From assembly GCF_007896435.1 (NCBI RefSeq), contig NZ_VCBL01000002.1, forward strand, positions 392,001-456,000: a DNA stretch of 64,000 nt, given 5' to 3'. Position 1 is the stretch's first letter. Each line of letters starts with the position of its first letter. The stretch comes from Rummeliibacillus suwonensis. GTDB lineage: Bacteria; Bacillota; Bacilli; Bacillales_A; Planococcaceae. This document shows positions 45,688 through 54,938 of the stretch, in pieces. The notes below the pieces were generated by a model. That model searched no databases. It had not been told where the DNA came from and was given only the letters and a program-made list of their open reading frames with translations. The translations under genes and the position numbers were made by a program.

Positions 45688-47376
45688 CAATGTTGTCAGG
45701 TTAACGTCTTTAAAACCGTATGAAAACTCACATTTCGCAGGCCAAAGACACACCTCGAATAATTTCTGATAAAAATTGTTTGTTTCAGCTGGCTAGCCGA
45801 CAATTCCTTGCTTTTTTCTTAGATTATCGGCTTTATTCGACATTTCTCTGACGGTCCTGCAGAATTTCCTATTAAGCATTTGTTTTTTCGAGCTGGTTTG
45901 ACATAAAAATATTCATGTCTATCCGGCCAGACTTATAATTTGCGTATAAATTGGATTATTTTTCATGCGGAATGTGAGTTATAAGCTACGCCGTTTTGAT
46001 TTTGCGTAACGATTACACTTTGTTTGTTTATCTCGTTTGTACGATCGATTAGGAATAACAGGAACAATATTTCGCTGAAGTTCCTTTAAGAATCGCTTGT
46101 AAAGAACATCTTTTTTACCATTGTCTTCTTCCAAAATCATTTCGATCAAACGGTTTTTTAATTTGCCTACGAGAATGTTTTTGTTGATTCGGTATTCTTC
46201 ATATTTGAGTGTTTTGTTCTTATTCTTTTCTCGTAACTCTGCTTCAGCTTCCTGCTCAAAGATGGACGCAATATTACTCAAGAACACCGCTGCGTAGAAG
46301 TCTTGTTCAATTATGATTGGTTTTTCTCCAGAAAAATTTTCGATCTCAAATTTATGTTTTAGCTCATTAAATCTAGTTTCAATTCCCCATCTTTTGAAAT
46401 AGAGTGTTTTGCTTTCTTCATAGCTAAGTTCATCTTTGTTTAGGTTTGTAAGCAAAATTTCTATTTCTCCAGTGGGTAATTCTACTGTCAACACGCGAAG
46501 CCCTAATAGGGTTCCTTTCTTGATTGGGGTTCCTTGTCTTTTTAAAAAATATGCCCTTTCTCTTGTAATTTCGATTTGTACTTGTTCATCAGGCATGGAG
46601 GTATTGACCACTTCTTTGTAGAAAGAGGTATGGGATCGCATGACATACTTGATCCCTTTTTCTTCCAAGTACTTGATGAAGTCGGCTGATGGATACCCAC
46701 GATCAAACAGAATCAAATTAGGAATAGAAGAGCCTTCAAAGCTCAGAAGGTTATCAATATTTCGTTTAGCCAGGCTTCGCTCGTTATCGTCATACCTGCT
46801 TAGACAACTGCTGATAAGAATTTTATTTTCAACATCAAATAAAGAAGACGAGAGGGCGCGTGCCGCTTTAACCCCATCCTTATGAGTACTTATATATCCG
46901 TAGGTTTGCTGGGTTTCTAATGTATTTGGCACTTCTATTAAACTGCCATCGCTCGCTAACAGACGAAATCCTTTAAACTTTTTGAAATCATCGTCTTCAT
47001 AAAACCCTCGAACGATTTCATCGTTTAGAAGGGTAAAGGCGACTGGAGACAGCTTTTGTCTTGCCTCCGAAAATGATTGCTTTGTATAGGAAGTTTTCTC
47101 TGCCAATTCTGGCATAAATCTTTCTCGAAACTCATCCAACTCTAATTGCGTTGATTTTCGAATCATTCGAAGCACAAGACAAACCAAGGGTACAAATCCA
47201 ATTTTTCTTTTTCTCGTAAAATCTTTTTCGCTTTTTTTTGACTTATTTTTAAATTCTTCTCCCTGAATCATAAGAATTGCACGTTCCAACAGTGTTTTTC
47301 CTTTTTTTTCACGTTGCATCGCCCATTTCTATCGTTTTCCTTTATAATACCAAAATCTACTAACCTGACAACATTG
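45688..47376 (-). mobile_element. IS4-family insertion sequence, 1689 bp, complete
   Basis: Ends CAATGTTGTCAGGTTA (45688-45703) and TAACCTGACAACATTG (47361-47376) are 16-bp perfect inverted repeats. GGGTCTTACT is duplicated on both sides (45678-45687, 47377-47386). The single transposase gene is intact. The target is the second hairpin of repeat copy E. A 290-base non-coding part follows the transposase gene. Confidence 0.96.
45979..47319 (-). CDS. IS4-family transposase
   Basis: 446 residues, full length. DDE residues lie in LLASDGSLIEVP (first Asp), LILFDRGYPS (second Asp) and YFKRWGIETRFNELK. This last carries the IS4 signature Y-x2-R-x3-E-x6-K with the catalytic Glu. The basic C-terminus (RSYKRDKQTKCNRYAKSKRRS) fits DNA binding. 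It probably cuts and pastes the element. No frameshift. Confidence 0.95.
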   Translation of the reverse strand: MQREKKGKTLLERAILMIQGEEFKNKSKKSEKDFTRKRKIGFVPLVCLVLRMIRKSTQLELDEFRERFMPELAEKTSYTKQSFSEARQKLSPVAFTLLNDEIVRGFYEDDDFKKFKGFRLLASDGSLIEVPNTLETQQTYGYISTHKDGVKAARALSSSLFDVENKILISSCLSRYDDNERSLAKRNIDNLLSFEGSSIPNLILFDRGYPSADFIKYLEEKGIKYVMRSHTSFYKEVVNTSMPDEQVQIEITRERAYFLKRQGTPIKKGTLLGLRVLTVELPTGEIEILLTNLNKDELSYEESKTLYFKRWGIETRFNELKHKFEIENFSGEKPIIIEQDFYAAVFLSNIASIFEQEAEAELREKNKNKTLKYEEYRINKNILVGKLKNRLIEMILEEDNGKKDVLYKRFLKELQRNIVPVIPNRSYKRDKQTKCNRYAKSKRRSL

Positions 47377-47406
47377 GGGTCTTACTGCCCGTTAACGCGG
47401 GATAAA
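47377..47406 (+). repeat. copy E, right part, with target duplication
   Basis: GGGTCTTACT (47377-47386) is the second target copy; GCCCGTTAACGCGGGATAAA completes copy E. Confidence 0.92.
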
Positions 47407-47560
47407 ATAAAACTTCACACAGTAGAGAAGTTTTCCTGATCCCCACTGTGTGCTTGTTGAACTGACCGTACTTTTCTAGCAGCTAGTTCCCCCACCTATT
47501 CTCCTGTTTTATATTGGATTCTTGATAGGGAATCTTAGTGCCTATTAATAGGAAGTACAA
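47402..47560 (+). repeat. ATAAAG hairpin repeat, degenerate (copy F)
   Basis: In tandem with copy E through shared GATAAA. Begins ATAAAATAAAACTTCACACA, hairpin CACACAGTAG...CCCCACTGTGTG. It runs up to the stop codon of the redoxin gene at 47561. Confidence 0.65.
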
Positions 47561-47833
47561 CTAATGAACTGCCAAATCTGCTTCTTGCAAAGCCTTTTGT
47601 AAATGTTCAATTCCTACTTCTGTGACAGCTTGATACGTATCATTACGCCCGATCTCTACAACAGGTACATGTCGTACACCATATTTAATATCTAAAATAT
47701 CTCGGAATTCATCATGATCTGTTACATCAACTACCTTAAAATCTTGCTTTTCTGCCGTTAAATATTCCTTTACCTCATTGCAATAACTGCAACCTTTTTT
47801 TGCCCAAACGACGATTGATAAATTTTCTGCCAT
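47561..47833 (-). CDS. glutaredoxin-like redoxin 2 (YtnI-like)
   Basis: 90 residues from the ATG with AGGAGGA seven bases upstream; the longer frame runs into repeat copy G. C15-S-Y-C18 redox pair and RHVPVVE cis-Pro loop. Paralogue of the redoxin at 41425. It lies between the LLM genes and the polar amino-acid importer, as ytnI does among ytm genes. Repeats flank it on both sides. Confidence 0.87.
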   Translation of the reverse strand: MAENLSIVVWAKKGCSYCNEVKEYLTAEKQDFKVVDVTDHDEFRDILDIKYGVRHVPVVEIGRNDTYQAVTEVGIEHLQKALQEADLAVH

Positions 47834-47872
47834 GTTCCTATTCCTCCTAATGTGTAAAAAATCTTTTTTATT

Positions 47873-48090
47873 ATAAAGTGAAACTCCATCAGTGGGGGTT
47901 TTCTTCATCCCCCACTGAAATAGAGGAACTCAGGCTAAAAGCGCCACGTCCTGTGGCAACACCTGAGTGACCAACATCCTGTTGGCCCGAACCAATCGGC
48001 TTTCACCTGGAATTGATCCCCTCCCCCACTTACCCTCTACTTTTTTCTTGAGTCGAAGTGGTTTCTTACTGCCCGTTAATGTGAGAGAAA
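47873..48090 (+). repeat. ATAAAG hairpin repeat, long form (copy G)
   Basis: ATAAAGTGAAACTCCATCAG, the first hairpin, the core GCGCCACGTCCTGTGGCAAC, CCAACATCCTGTTGG and a diverged right end ACTGCCCGTTAATGTGAGAG. It lies between the redoxin and LLM genes, abutting the LLM stop. Confidence 0.85.
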
Positions 48091-48092
48091 TT

Positions 48093-49106
48093 TTAAAGTG
48101 TAATGGATTCTTTTTCTTTAAAAAGTGAAAGCGGGCTTAATAATTCAAATGAACGGAGTCTTGCTTTGTCATCTTTGACAGGCGTATGAATGATAAATTC
48201 ATCCACATTAAGCTGTTGATGTAAGCGATCCAGTTCTTCTTTCACCTCAGCAGGCGTGCCCGCAATGAAGTTTGCCTCATGCACTTTCACTTCGTATTCC
48301 TCTCCAGATTCTTTGCCGAACTTTTCTGCTGCTTCTTCATTTTGAAGTGTTAAGACTCGACCACTAGCCAAATGGATCTTAACAAGTTGTTGAATGCCGG
48401 CAAGCTGTTTTGCTTCCTCGGTTGTAGGCGCAGCAATAACTGAAACGGCTAAGATAAAATGGCCATCTTTATGATTTTCTCGATAGTCTTTAGCCGCTTC
48501 TATTAGACTACGATCATCACTATTAAAGAAACGAGCAAACGAAAATGTTAAGCCTAACTTGCTTGCCAGACGAGAACTATTTGGACTTGCACCCAATAAA
48601 ATAAGCTCTTGCTGTTTAGGCGGTTTGGGTATGGCTTGAATACCTGCTAACGGATGATCAGCTGGTATATTGCCGTTTAATACTTGCTGCAAAAATGTTA
48701 GACGTTCCTCAAAGTCTTTACCTGTATTGACCGTACCATACTGTAATGCTCTCGTTGATAATGGTAATCCGCCAGGTCCTTTACCAACACCCAAATCCAC
48801 ACGTCCCGGTTCTAATGTGGCCAATACTTGAAAAGCCTCAGCCACTTTATATGGACTATAATGCTGCAGCATCACACCACCCGATCCAATGCGAATCGTA
48901 TTTGTCTTAGCCAAAAGATAAGGAATTAATACTTCAGGGGCCGATCCAAGTACATCTTGTGAGTTATGATGTTCAGACACCCAAAATCTTTCATACCCCC
49001 ACTTTTCAGCTTTTTGCGCTAATTGGACGGTTCTCTGTAGAATGTCGTGATTTGATAAGCCTTCAATTACCGGACTTTGATCTAAAATGCCGATTTTATA
49101 CCCCAT
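48093..49106 (-). CDS. luciferase-like monooxygenase (YtmO-like)
   Basis: 337 residues. LGILDQSPVIEGLS-like start (GILDQSPVIEGLSN), RFWVSEHHNSQDVLGSAPEV and RVDLGVGKGPGG are typical of the YtmO/YvbT-type LLM subgroup. It needs reduced flavin from a partner. Between the NtaA-like gene (60 bases upstream) and the redoxin gene. Confidence 0.87.
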   Translation of the reverse strand: MGYKIGILDQSPVIEGLSNHDILQRTVQLAQKAEKWGYERFWVSEHHNSQDVLGSAPEVLIPYLLAKTNTIRIGSGGVMLQHYSPYKVAEAFQVLATLEPGRVDLGVGKGPGGLPLSTRALQYGTVNTGKDFEERLTFLQQVLNGNIPADHPLAGIQAIPKPPKQQELILLGASPNSSRLASKLGLTFSFARFFNSDDRSLIEAAKDYRENHKDGHFILAVSVIAAPTTEEAKQLAGIQQLVKIHLASGRVLTLQNEEAAEKFGKESGEEYEVKVHEANFIAGTPAEVKEELDRLHQQLNVDEFIIHTPVKDDKARLRSFELLSPLSLFKEKESITL

Positions 49107-49166
49107 TAAGATTCCCTCCTTATTTACTATATCTATTTGTTAACTAGGTTTTATCGATAAAAAATT

Positions 49167-50492
49167 TTACACAGTTTCTTTCACATAACGACTCTCTTTA
49201 AAGGGTAATCCTAAATTTCCTCTTAATGTATCTGCTTCATAATCTTCTCGATAAATACCTCGTTGTTGCAAAATAGGTACCACCTTATCCACAAAATCAT
49301 CTAGTCCACCAGGAAGTGTAGAGCCAACAATAAAACCATCTGCACCAAGTTTTTCAAACCATTCTTGTACCAAATCTGCAATTTTTTCAGGTGTTCCGAT
49401 AAAATCGGTATGTGGTGTTGCTTCTCTTAAAGCTACTTGGCGTAATGTCAAATGTTGCTCTTTTGCCTCTTTCTTAATGCGATCTGTATGACTTTTGAAA
49501 CTATTTGAACCGATTTCTCCTAATTCTGGGAAAGATTCATCTAATGGATACTGTGAAAAATCATGATGATCAAAATAACGGCCTAAATAAGCGATGGCTC
49601 TATCAATTGAAACCAAATTTGCTAATTCCTCGTATTTTTGCTCTGCTTCTTCTGTATCACCGATAATTGGTGCTATGCCCGGTAAAATCACGATTTCATC
49701 TGGATTCCGTCCAAACTCAACAGCTCTTTGTTTAACATCCTGATAAAAACTTTGTGCTTCTTCTAACGTTGGGTGACCTGTAAACACAGCATCGGCCTCT
49801 TTCGCTGCTAAACGTTTTCCTGCATCTGAAGATCCCGCTTGGAAAACAACTGGTTGTCCTTGTTTGCTGCGTGCAATATTTAAGGGACCAGCAACAGAAA
49901 AGAATTCACCCTGATGATCTAAATGATGCAATTTTTTAGGATCAAAAAAGATATCATTTTCTTTATCTGCTACAAAAGCATCATCATCCCAAGAATCCCA
50001 TAGACCTTTTGCGACTTCTAAATATTCTTCGGCTATTCGATAACGTTTCGCATGATTAGGATGTTCATCAACTGTCTTGTTATAATTTAGAGCTGTTTTT
50101 TCAAGCGGTGTTGTCACAACATTCCATCCTGCACGACCATGACTAATCTGATCTAAAGAAGCAAACTGACGAGCAATGGTAAAAGGTTCACTATAAGAAG
50201 TAGATACTGTCCCTACGAGACCAATATGAGAAGTCACCGTTGCCAAAGCTGACAAAATCGTGATTGGTTCAAAACGATTTAAAAAGTGCGGTATCGATTG
50301 TTCATTTATATATAACCCATCTGCAATAAAGACCAAATCAAATTTGCCTTCTTCTGCTTTTAAAGCCTGCTGTTTATAAAAGTCTATGTTGACACTTGCA
50401 TTTGTTAATGCCTTTGGATGTCTCCATCCAGAAATATTGCCCCCTACCCCATGAATGATTGCGCCAAATTTAATCTTTCTTTGTCCAGCCAT
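49167..50492 (-). CDS. NtaA/SnaA/DszA-family monooxygenase (YtnJ-like)
   Basis: 441 residues: [60 protein letters not shown]. This is the FMNH2-dependent family that cleaves C-S or C-N bonds (dibenzothiophene sulfone, nitrilotriacetate, S-substituted cysteines). In B. subtilis YtnJ is part of S-(2-succino)cysteine-type sulfur scavenging; the exact substrate here is inferred. First enzyme gene after the LysR gene. GGAGGG precedes ATG. Confidence 0.88.
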   Translation of the reverse strand: MAGQRKIKFGAIIHGVGGNISGWRHPKALTNASVNIDFYKQQALKAEEGKFDLVFIADGLYINEQSIPHFLNRFEPITILSALATVTSHIGLVGTVSTSYSEPFTIARQFASLDQISHGRAGWNVVTTPLEKTALNYNKTVDEHPNHAKRYRIAEEYLEVAKGLWDSWDDDAFVADKENDIFFDPKKLHHLDHQGEFFSVAGPLNIARSKQGQPVVFQAGSSDAGKRLAAKEADAVFTGHPTLEEAQSFYQDVKQRAVEFGRNPDEIVILPGIAPIIGDTEEAEQKYEELANLVSIDRAIAYLGRYFDHHDFSQYPLDESFPELGEIGSNSFKSHTDRIKKEAKEQHLTLRQVALREATPHTDFIGTPEKIADLVQEWFEKLGADGFIVGSTLPGGLDDFVDKVVPILQQRGIYREDYEADTLRGNLGLPFKESRYVKETV

Positions 50493-50644
50493 ATAAATCC
50501 CTCCATTTTTTATTTTCCTATAATTCTAAGTATATTTATAAGAATTATAAGAAATTATTGTTGAAAATAATCCTAACATTTATAAGAGACATATGACAAT
50601 ACCTTTTACGATAGAAAAATTTTTAGATCAATAAAAAAATTCTA

Positions 50645-51529
50645 TCAATCCAATTGATTAAATTGTTGAACAGATTCTTTAATACTATCTTTCAGTAGAC
50701 TGACGGCATCCTGTTCTATATAGGATAAATAGATATGCTGTTTGATTTGAAGTAAATGAGTTGTATCAACTTCAAATAACTCACCTTTTTCTAATTCTTC
50801 TTTCACACATAAATAAGGTAAAAAACCAATACTTTGCTTATGTTTGATTAAGGATTTAGCGACCTCCAGATAATCTACTTTGAAGTCAATATTTGGTTCT
50901 ATCCCTTCCACTTCAAACAATTTATAAATTAAATCCCAATCGAATGCACCACACTCAAAAAAAACGAGTGATTCTTTTGCTAATTCTTTTACTGTCACTT
51001 TTTGATGCTTTAAAAATGGATGATCCGGATAAACAATTAGTCGTACTGAATTATCTAATAATGCTTCTTGATGAATTCCCTCATTCCCCATCAATCTCAT
51101 AAAAGCAAAATCTACTTGATGATTTAATAATTTAGTAATCAAATCATCATTTGTAGTTGCCGTAAGTTTAAAGCGCAGTTGAGGATGAGCCCTTTTCCAT
51201 AAAGTAATGGCATGCGGGATAAAATATTGTGAAGTAATAACATTGGAACCAATGACAATTTCATTTTGAGCAGTTTGCTGCTTTAGTTGAAGCTTTCCTT
51301 CTCTTAATGTCTTCAATATCTGTTGAGCATATGGAATAAATTCCTTGCCTTGTGACGTTAAGATTAAATTTTTCCCTTGTCGGATAAATAAATTCGTACT
51401 CAATTCTCGTTCTAACGTTTTAATACGCGCAGTCACTGTCGGTTGAGATAAAAATAGCGCTTTAGATGCTTTATGGACACTTTTTAAATGAACCACATAC
51501 ATAAATGCTTCTAGGTGATCGATATTCAT
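50645..51529 (-). CDS. LysR-family regulator (YtlI-like)
   Basis: 294 residues: N-terminal winged helix (HLEAFMYVVHLKSVHKASKAL, SQPTVTARIKTLE) and a LysR substrate domain. It lies on the same strand just upstream of the monooxygenase cluster with 152 bases between. The family and place match YtlI, activator of ytm genes in sulfur limitation. The gap holds A/T-rich repeats (TATTTATAAGAATTATAAG) that may be its site. Confidence 0.85.
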   Translation of the reverse strand: MNIDHLEAFMYVVHLKSVHKASKALFLSQPTVTARIKTLERELSTNLFIRQGKNLILTSQGKEFIPYAQQILKTLREGKLQLKQQTAQNEIVIGSNVITSQYFIPHAITLWKRAHPQLRFKLTATTNDDLITKLLNHQVDFAFMRLMGNEGIHQEALLDNSVRLIVYPDHPFLKHQKVTVKELAKESLVFFECGAFDWDLIYKLFEVEGIEPNIDFKVDYLEVAKSLIKHKQSIGFLPYLCVKEELEKGELFEVDTTHLLQIKQHIYLSYIEQDAVSLLKDSIKESVQQFNQLD

Positions 51530-51600
51530 AGTCTATCTCCTTTCTTTTTTTAGATTTTATTTAACATTACGATGTTCACTTCCTTTTTGCAATGTTCATA

Positions 51601-51752
51601 GCATGAAATTTCATCCAGTTGGGGCTTCTTGATCCCACCACTAGACGTGGCATGAAACTAATCAGACTTATGCACGTAGTATGCCACTAATCTTATCCTC
51701 TTCTGATTACTTGGTTCTTGATATGGGAGCTTACTCCTTTTTTCATATAGGA
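51601..51752 (+). repeat. ATAAAG hairpin repeat, degenerate (copy H)
   Basis: Eroded, with CAGTTGGGGCTTCTTGATCC and GTTCTTGATATGGGAGCTTAC as recognisable parts. Head-to-tail with copy I. Confidence 0.45.
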
Positions 51753-51967
51753 TAAAGTGAAGCTTCCATCAGTGGGGGTTTTCTTCATCCCCACTGAAAT
51801 AGGGGAACTCAGGTTAAGAACGCCACGTCCTGTGGCAACACCTGAGTGACCAACATCCTATTGTCCCGAACCAATCGGGCGTATGAGACAGTTGATCCCC
51901 CTCCTATCTTCTTTCCTTTTGCTGGATCTTACGGTGGAGTATTTACTGCCCATTCATGAGAGATATA
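51752..51967 (+). repeat. ATAAAG hairpin repeat, long form (copy I)
   Basis: ATAAAGTGAAGCTTCCATCA, CATCAGTGGGGG hairpin, core ACGCCACGTCCTGTGGCAAC, CCCGAACCAATCGGG, end ACTGCCCATTCATGAGAG. Lies upstream of the LysR gene start region. Confidence 0.85.
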
Positions 51968-52014
51968 TTTAAAAAAATACCACCCTTTTTTGAACAATCC
52001 TTTAAAAATGAGCA

Positions 52015-52066
52015 AAACAAAGCGTGAAAAATGTGTTGTACTACATTTTTCACGCTTTGTTTCTTT
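52015..52066. terminator. long perfect hairpin, terminator-like
   Basis: AAACAAAGCGTGAAAAATGT (52015-52034) is perfectly complementary to 52043-52062, with an 8-base loop, and followed by CTTTTACC. A 20-bp stem. No gene clearly reads into it, so it may have been a terminator of a lost gene. Bases 52067-52300 hold nothing supported. Confidence 0.7.
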
Positions 52067-52300
52067 TACCTAGTTCTGCTTTTTATTTTATCAATAATGC
52101 CTCATGTATATTGAAAGAGATGATTCAAAGAAAACAGACAAATTTCCACTCTATATTTTTAGAAACGATCTTTACAATTGATTTACCTCACATTCTAAGT
52201 AAGAACAAAGCTACTAGAAATGGAAACTGCTTCAAAATGAAGTCGCGTAGAGTCAAGAGCTAACCTTTTATTTATCGAGATATTTGATTTAAATATAAAT

Positions 52301-52681
52301 GAATCAATTTCATAACGTAAAATTCAGATAAAAAACACGAACATTTTAAATCGACATGAACATGAATATTCAGAAATTTTGTTCCGCTCCAGATGGCGCT
52401 TTCCACGGGCTTGACTTCAATCTCCTCGGATCGATACGATGTTGACCCCGAAGCCATTGTCATAGGACGCGGCGAACTTTGTCCTTCAAAAGGTTACTGC
52501 GGGGCTTTCAACTCAAGCTTTTCTCGTAGGACTTTGAATAATCCTCCTTGAACTAACACCGCACGAAGGAAATGCGCATGCGTTTTCGAAAAGTTGCCGT
52601 CCTCCGCTCCACAACTATCAAAATTAGTTATTGTTAAATGTTTGTATTTTTTAAGAAGAAAATGATTTATGAAATTGATTC
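52301..52681 (-). repeat. 381-bp inverted-end element (copy R2)
   Basis: Inverted orientation relative to R1 (2430-2814), with the same GAATCAATTTCAT ends and the same inner parts (CGCTCCAGATGGCGCTTTCC, CTCGGATCGATACGATGTTG). AATATAAAT occurs on both sides, possibly a target duplication, but the flanks are A/T-rich. Confidence 0.8.
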
Positions 52682-52705
52682 TAATATAAATATTAGAAAT
52701 TTATT

Positions 52706-52864
52706 TTAATTTTTTTCTAGAGTATCTTGTATTTTTCTTAATTCTTTATAAATTTCAGAATCCTCTTTCTGACTATTTCTTTTTAATAAAGAAATAACAA
52801 ATAAGACCAATATTATTACTAAAAATGTCGCACCTAATGTAAAAAATATAATAACATCCATCAT
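52706..52864 (-). CDS. 52-residue membrane protein (DUF4083-like)
   Basis: Starts at ATG 52864 after AAAGGATG. Residues 3-27 form one membrane helix (DVIIFFTLGATFLVIILVLF), followed by a charged coiled-coil tail (KEDSEIYKELRKIQDTLEK). The layout is like the DUF4083 small proteins of Bacillus. It is divergent from a broken secreted-protein gene. It is too short for usual gene calls; function unknown. Confidence 0.55.
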   Translation of the reverse strand: MMDVIIFFTLGATFLVIILVLFVISLLKRNSQKEDSEIYKELRKIQDTLEKN

Positions 52865-52977
52865 GGTCTATATCATCCTTTATCTTACATATTTTAGTTA
52901 AGTAGTAAAATATACTTATCATTACATATATAATAGTGCTTTGTAATAATAAATACAAATAATGAGGAGATATAGAC

Positions 52978-53335
52978 ATGAAAAAAATCGCAATTATTTT
53001 ATGTGCTTTCTTGATTTCATCTGTTTCTCTTTTTACCTTTAATGCATCCGCTAAAAATGCGGTCAACACTTTAGAGAATTCCCCTATTTTCCTGTCCAAT
53101 ATTCTGAAATTAATAATATTGATTTTGATGACCAACCGAAAGTTGTAAAAGACATCTTTAAAGAATACTATAATGCAGATCTTAATTTATATACATTTAA
53201 GAATGGTCAAAGATATTGAAATATCCTTTCACTTTGTATGGAGAAGTTGAGTTAATGAATGAATATGAATTATTAGGTTTGTTTCGTATATTATTGTCTC
53301 CATTTATTCTATTGATAAAATACTTTAAAACTTAA
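52978..53335 (+). pseudogene. frameshifted secreted/membrane protein
   Basis: ATG (after GAGGAG) opens a clear signal peptide, MKKIAIILCAFLISSVSLFT...NASA. The frame then breaks. A second frame carries PVQYSEINNIDFDDQPKVVK to NGQRY-stop (53219), and a third carries YPFTLYGEVELMNEYELLGL with a C-terminal hydrophobic helix to 53335. Together they form one ~115-residue protein with two frameshifts. Either decay or sequencing error in this A/T-rich stretch could explain it. Confidence 0.6.
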
Positions 53336-53373
53336 CATTGTAAATTATCAAAAGCCTAAAGCTCACCCCTCTT

Positions 53374-53559
53374 TCAAGTTTTATTCTTCTGCCTTTTGTC
53401 TAAAAAAAGATAAATAATACCTATAATGAATAATAAAATAGAATTGGTTGTTAATAGTCTATTAAAAGTTCCCTCATGAATAAAATCAATTACTAATGCA
53501 ATTCCTAATATTACCGAAAAAATTAGAGCCGCAATAGCTAATGATACTAGTTTATTCAT
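53374..53559 (-). CDS. 61-residue two-helix membrane protein
   Basis: Starts at the ATG after GGGGGGA, not at 53604. Two hydrophobic helices (4-25 and 38-53), with a short basic tail. Family not recognised. Neighbours are small and broken genes. Confidence 0.5.
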   Translation of the reverse strand: MNKLVSLAIAALIFSVILGIALVIDFIHEGTFNRLLTTNSILLFIIGIIYLFLDKRQKNKT

Positions 53560-53629
53560 TAAATCCCCCCATAATAATGGATATTGAAATGTTATGCTTA
53601 TCAAATTATTCTCTTACTTAGTTTTATAA

Positions 53630-53683
53630 TTTATCCGGCGTTAACGAGCAGTAAGACCCCCACTGATGGAGTTTCACTTTATC
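53630..53683 (-). repeat. ATAAAG repeat with internal deletion (copy J)
   Basis: Reads on the minus strand as ATAAAGTGAAACTCCATCAG joined to GGGGTCTTACTGCTCGTTAA. Only the two ends remain, joined within the G-run shared by both hairpins. Confidence 0.8.
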
Positions 53684-53892
53684 AGAAGTATTGATTAGGA
53701 AAAATAGGTATTTCCAGCTCCATTTATTATAGAAAAGCTGTTGTTTTAAATTCAAAATCGTTATTATCTACATTATAACTAACTGCTTGCATGTTATGTT
53801 CAATTAAGGCTTTTCAACCTAAAAGCCTGTGTGATATTTTTCAGTATAGATTTCCTCGTAACATATATGTAAAAGTGTATTAATTCATATTC

Positions 53893-53924
53893 AAAAAGAG
53901 GCTGTCCATTTTAGGACAGCCTCT
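53893..53924 (-). terminator. terminator of the hydroxybutyrate operon
   Basis: AGAGGCTGTCC (53897-53907) pairs with GGACAGCCTCT (53914-53924), with an A run before it that serves as the U tail on the minus strand. Confidence 0.88.
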
Positions 53925-53949
53925 TCTATAAGAATACTGGAAAATATAA

Positions 53950-54891
53950 TTAAAGTTTGCCTACTTGCTTTAAGATTTCGATCAGCTTATCATCACGCCA
54001 TGCCATTAATTCTTGTGGAGAAATGTTTTTCATTTCATCTTGAAGTCCTTCATTAATGATTGTTTCAGCATTATCAGGTATTTTTTTCCAATCATTCATA
54101 TCTTCTAACCAAGAATTCATAGATGGACCAAGATGACGGATCGTTCCAATAATACCATCGGGATTGGCAAGTTCATAAATTAAATGTGGCCCCATTAATG
54201 CGTATCGTAACCCTGGACCATAACAAACGGCTCTGTCTACATCCTTTACTGAACATACGCCATTTAAAACTAAATCAGTAGCCTCTCTCCATACTGCCAT
54301 CGAAATACGATTTGCCACATGACCTGGAACTTCTTTATGAAGAATAATGGGTTCTTTATCAATGGATTTAAAGAAATCATAGGCTACTGATACAAATTCA
54401 TCGCTTGTTTTCTTCCCTTTAACAATCTCAACTAAAGGGATAAGATGTGGTGGGTTAAAAGGATGGGCTATTATACATCTTTCTGGGTACTGAGAAAATT
54501 TTTGGATTTCACTGATTAAAAGACCCGAAGAACTGCTTGCATAGATAGCTTTAGGAGCGTATTTATCCACTTCACTAACAATTTTTTGCTTGACTTCATA
54601 GCTTTCATAAGCTGATTCTTGAACAAATTGAGCATTAGTAAACGCTTTCTCCATATCAACAGTGTAAACTGCTCGTTCTTTAGCATCATTACTCACTTCA
54701 GTTGTTATAATATCTTTTTCAACTAAGAAATCCAGGTTAGAATCTATTAAAGTTTTCGCTCTCGCTAATGCTTCTTCATTAATATCTTGAATGGTCACAT
54801 TTAACCCTTTCCAAAGATAGTAGGTTGCCCAACTTGCTCCTATCGTTCCTCCGCCAACACAAACAACGTTTTGAATATCTTGTGCTTTCAT
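53950..54891 (-). CDS. 3-hydroxyacyl-CoA dehydrogenase family protein
   Basis: 313 residues: Rossmann NAD domain (VCVGGGTIGASWATYYL), SSSSGLLISEI, HPFNPPHLIPLVEIV and the C-terminal helical domain (PGHVANRISMAVWREA). It belongs to the HADH group that includes L-carnitine and 3-hydroxybutyryl-CoA dehydrogenases. In this operon, oxidation of a hydroxy acid or its CoA ester is the likely job; which is uncertain. AGGAGG precedes ATG. It is the last gene of the operon. Confidence 0.85.
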   Translation of the reverse strand: MKAQDIQNVVCVGGGTIGASWATYYLWKGLNVTIQDINEEALARAKTLIDSNLDFLVEKDIITTEVSNDAKERAVYTVDMEKAFTNAQFVQESAYESYEVKQKIVSEVDKYAPKAIYASSSSGLLISEIQKFSQYPERCIIAHPFNPPHLIPLVEIVKGKKTSDEFVSVAYDFFKSIDKEPIILHKEVPGHVANRISMAVWREATDLVLNGVCSVKDVDRAVCYGPGLRYALMGPHLIYELANPDGIIGTIRHLGPSMNSWLEDMNDWKKIPDNAETIINEGLQDEMKNISPQELMAWRDDKLIEILKQVGKL

Positions 54892-54938
54892 CTAATATAA
54901 CCTCCTAATTACCCGGATCAAAAAAATTAATATGAAAA

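Noticed and set aside
52024..52263. 79-residue plus-strand ORF
   Set aside because: Starts inside a 20-bp perfect hairpin, lacks a ribosome binding site and has no gene-like composition.
52706..53335. Toxin-antitoxin pair
   Set aside because: Divergent small genes, one broken, with no recognised toxin family or typical overlap.
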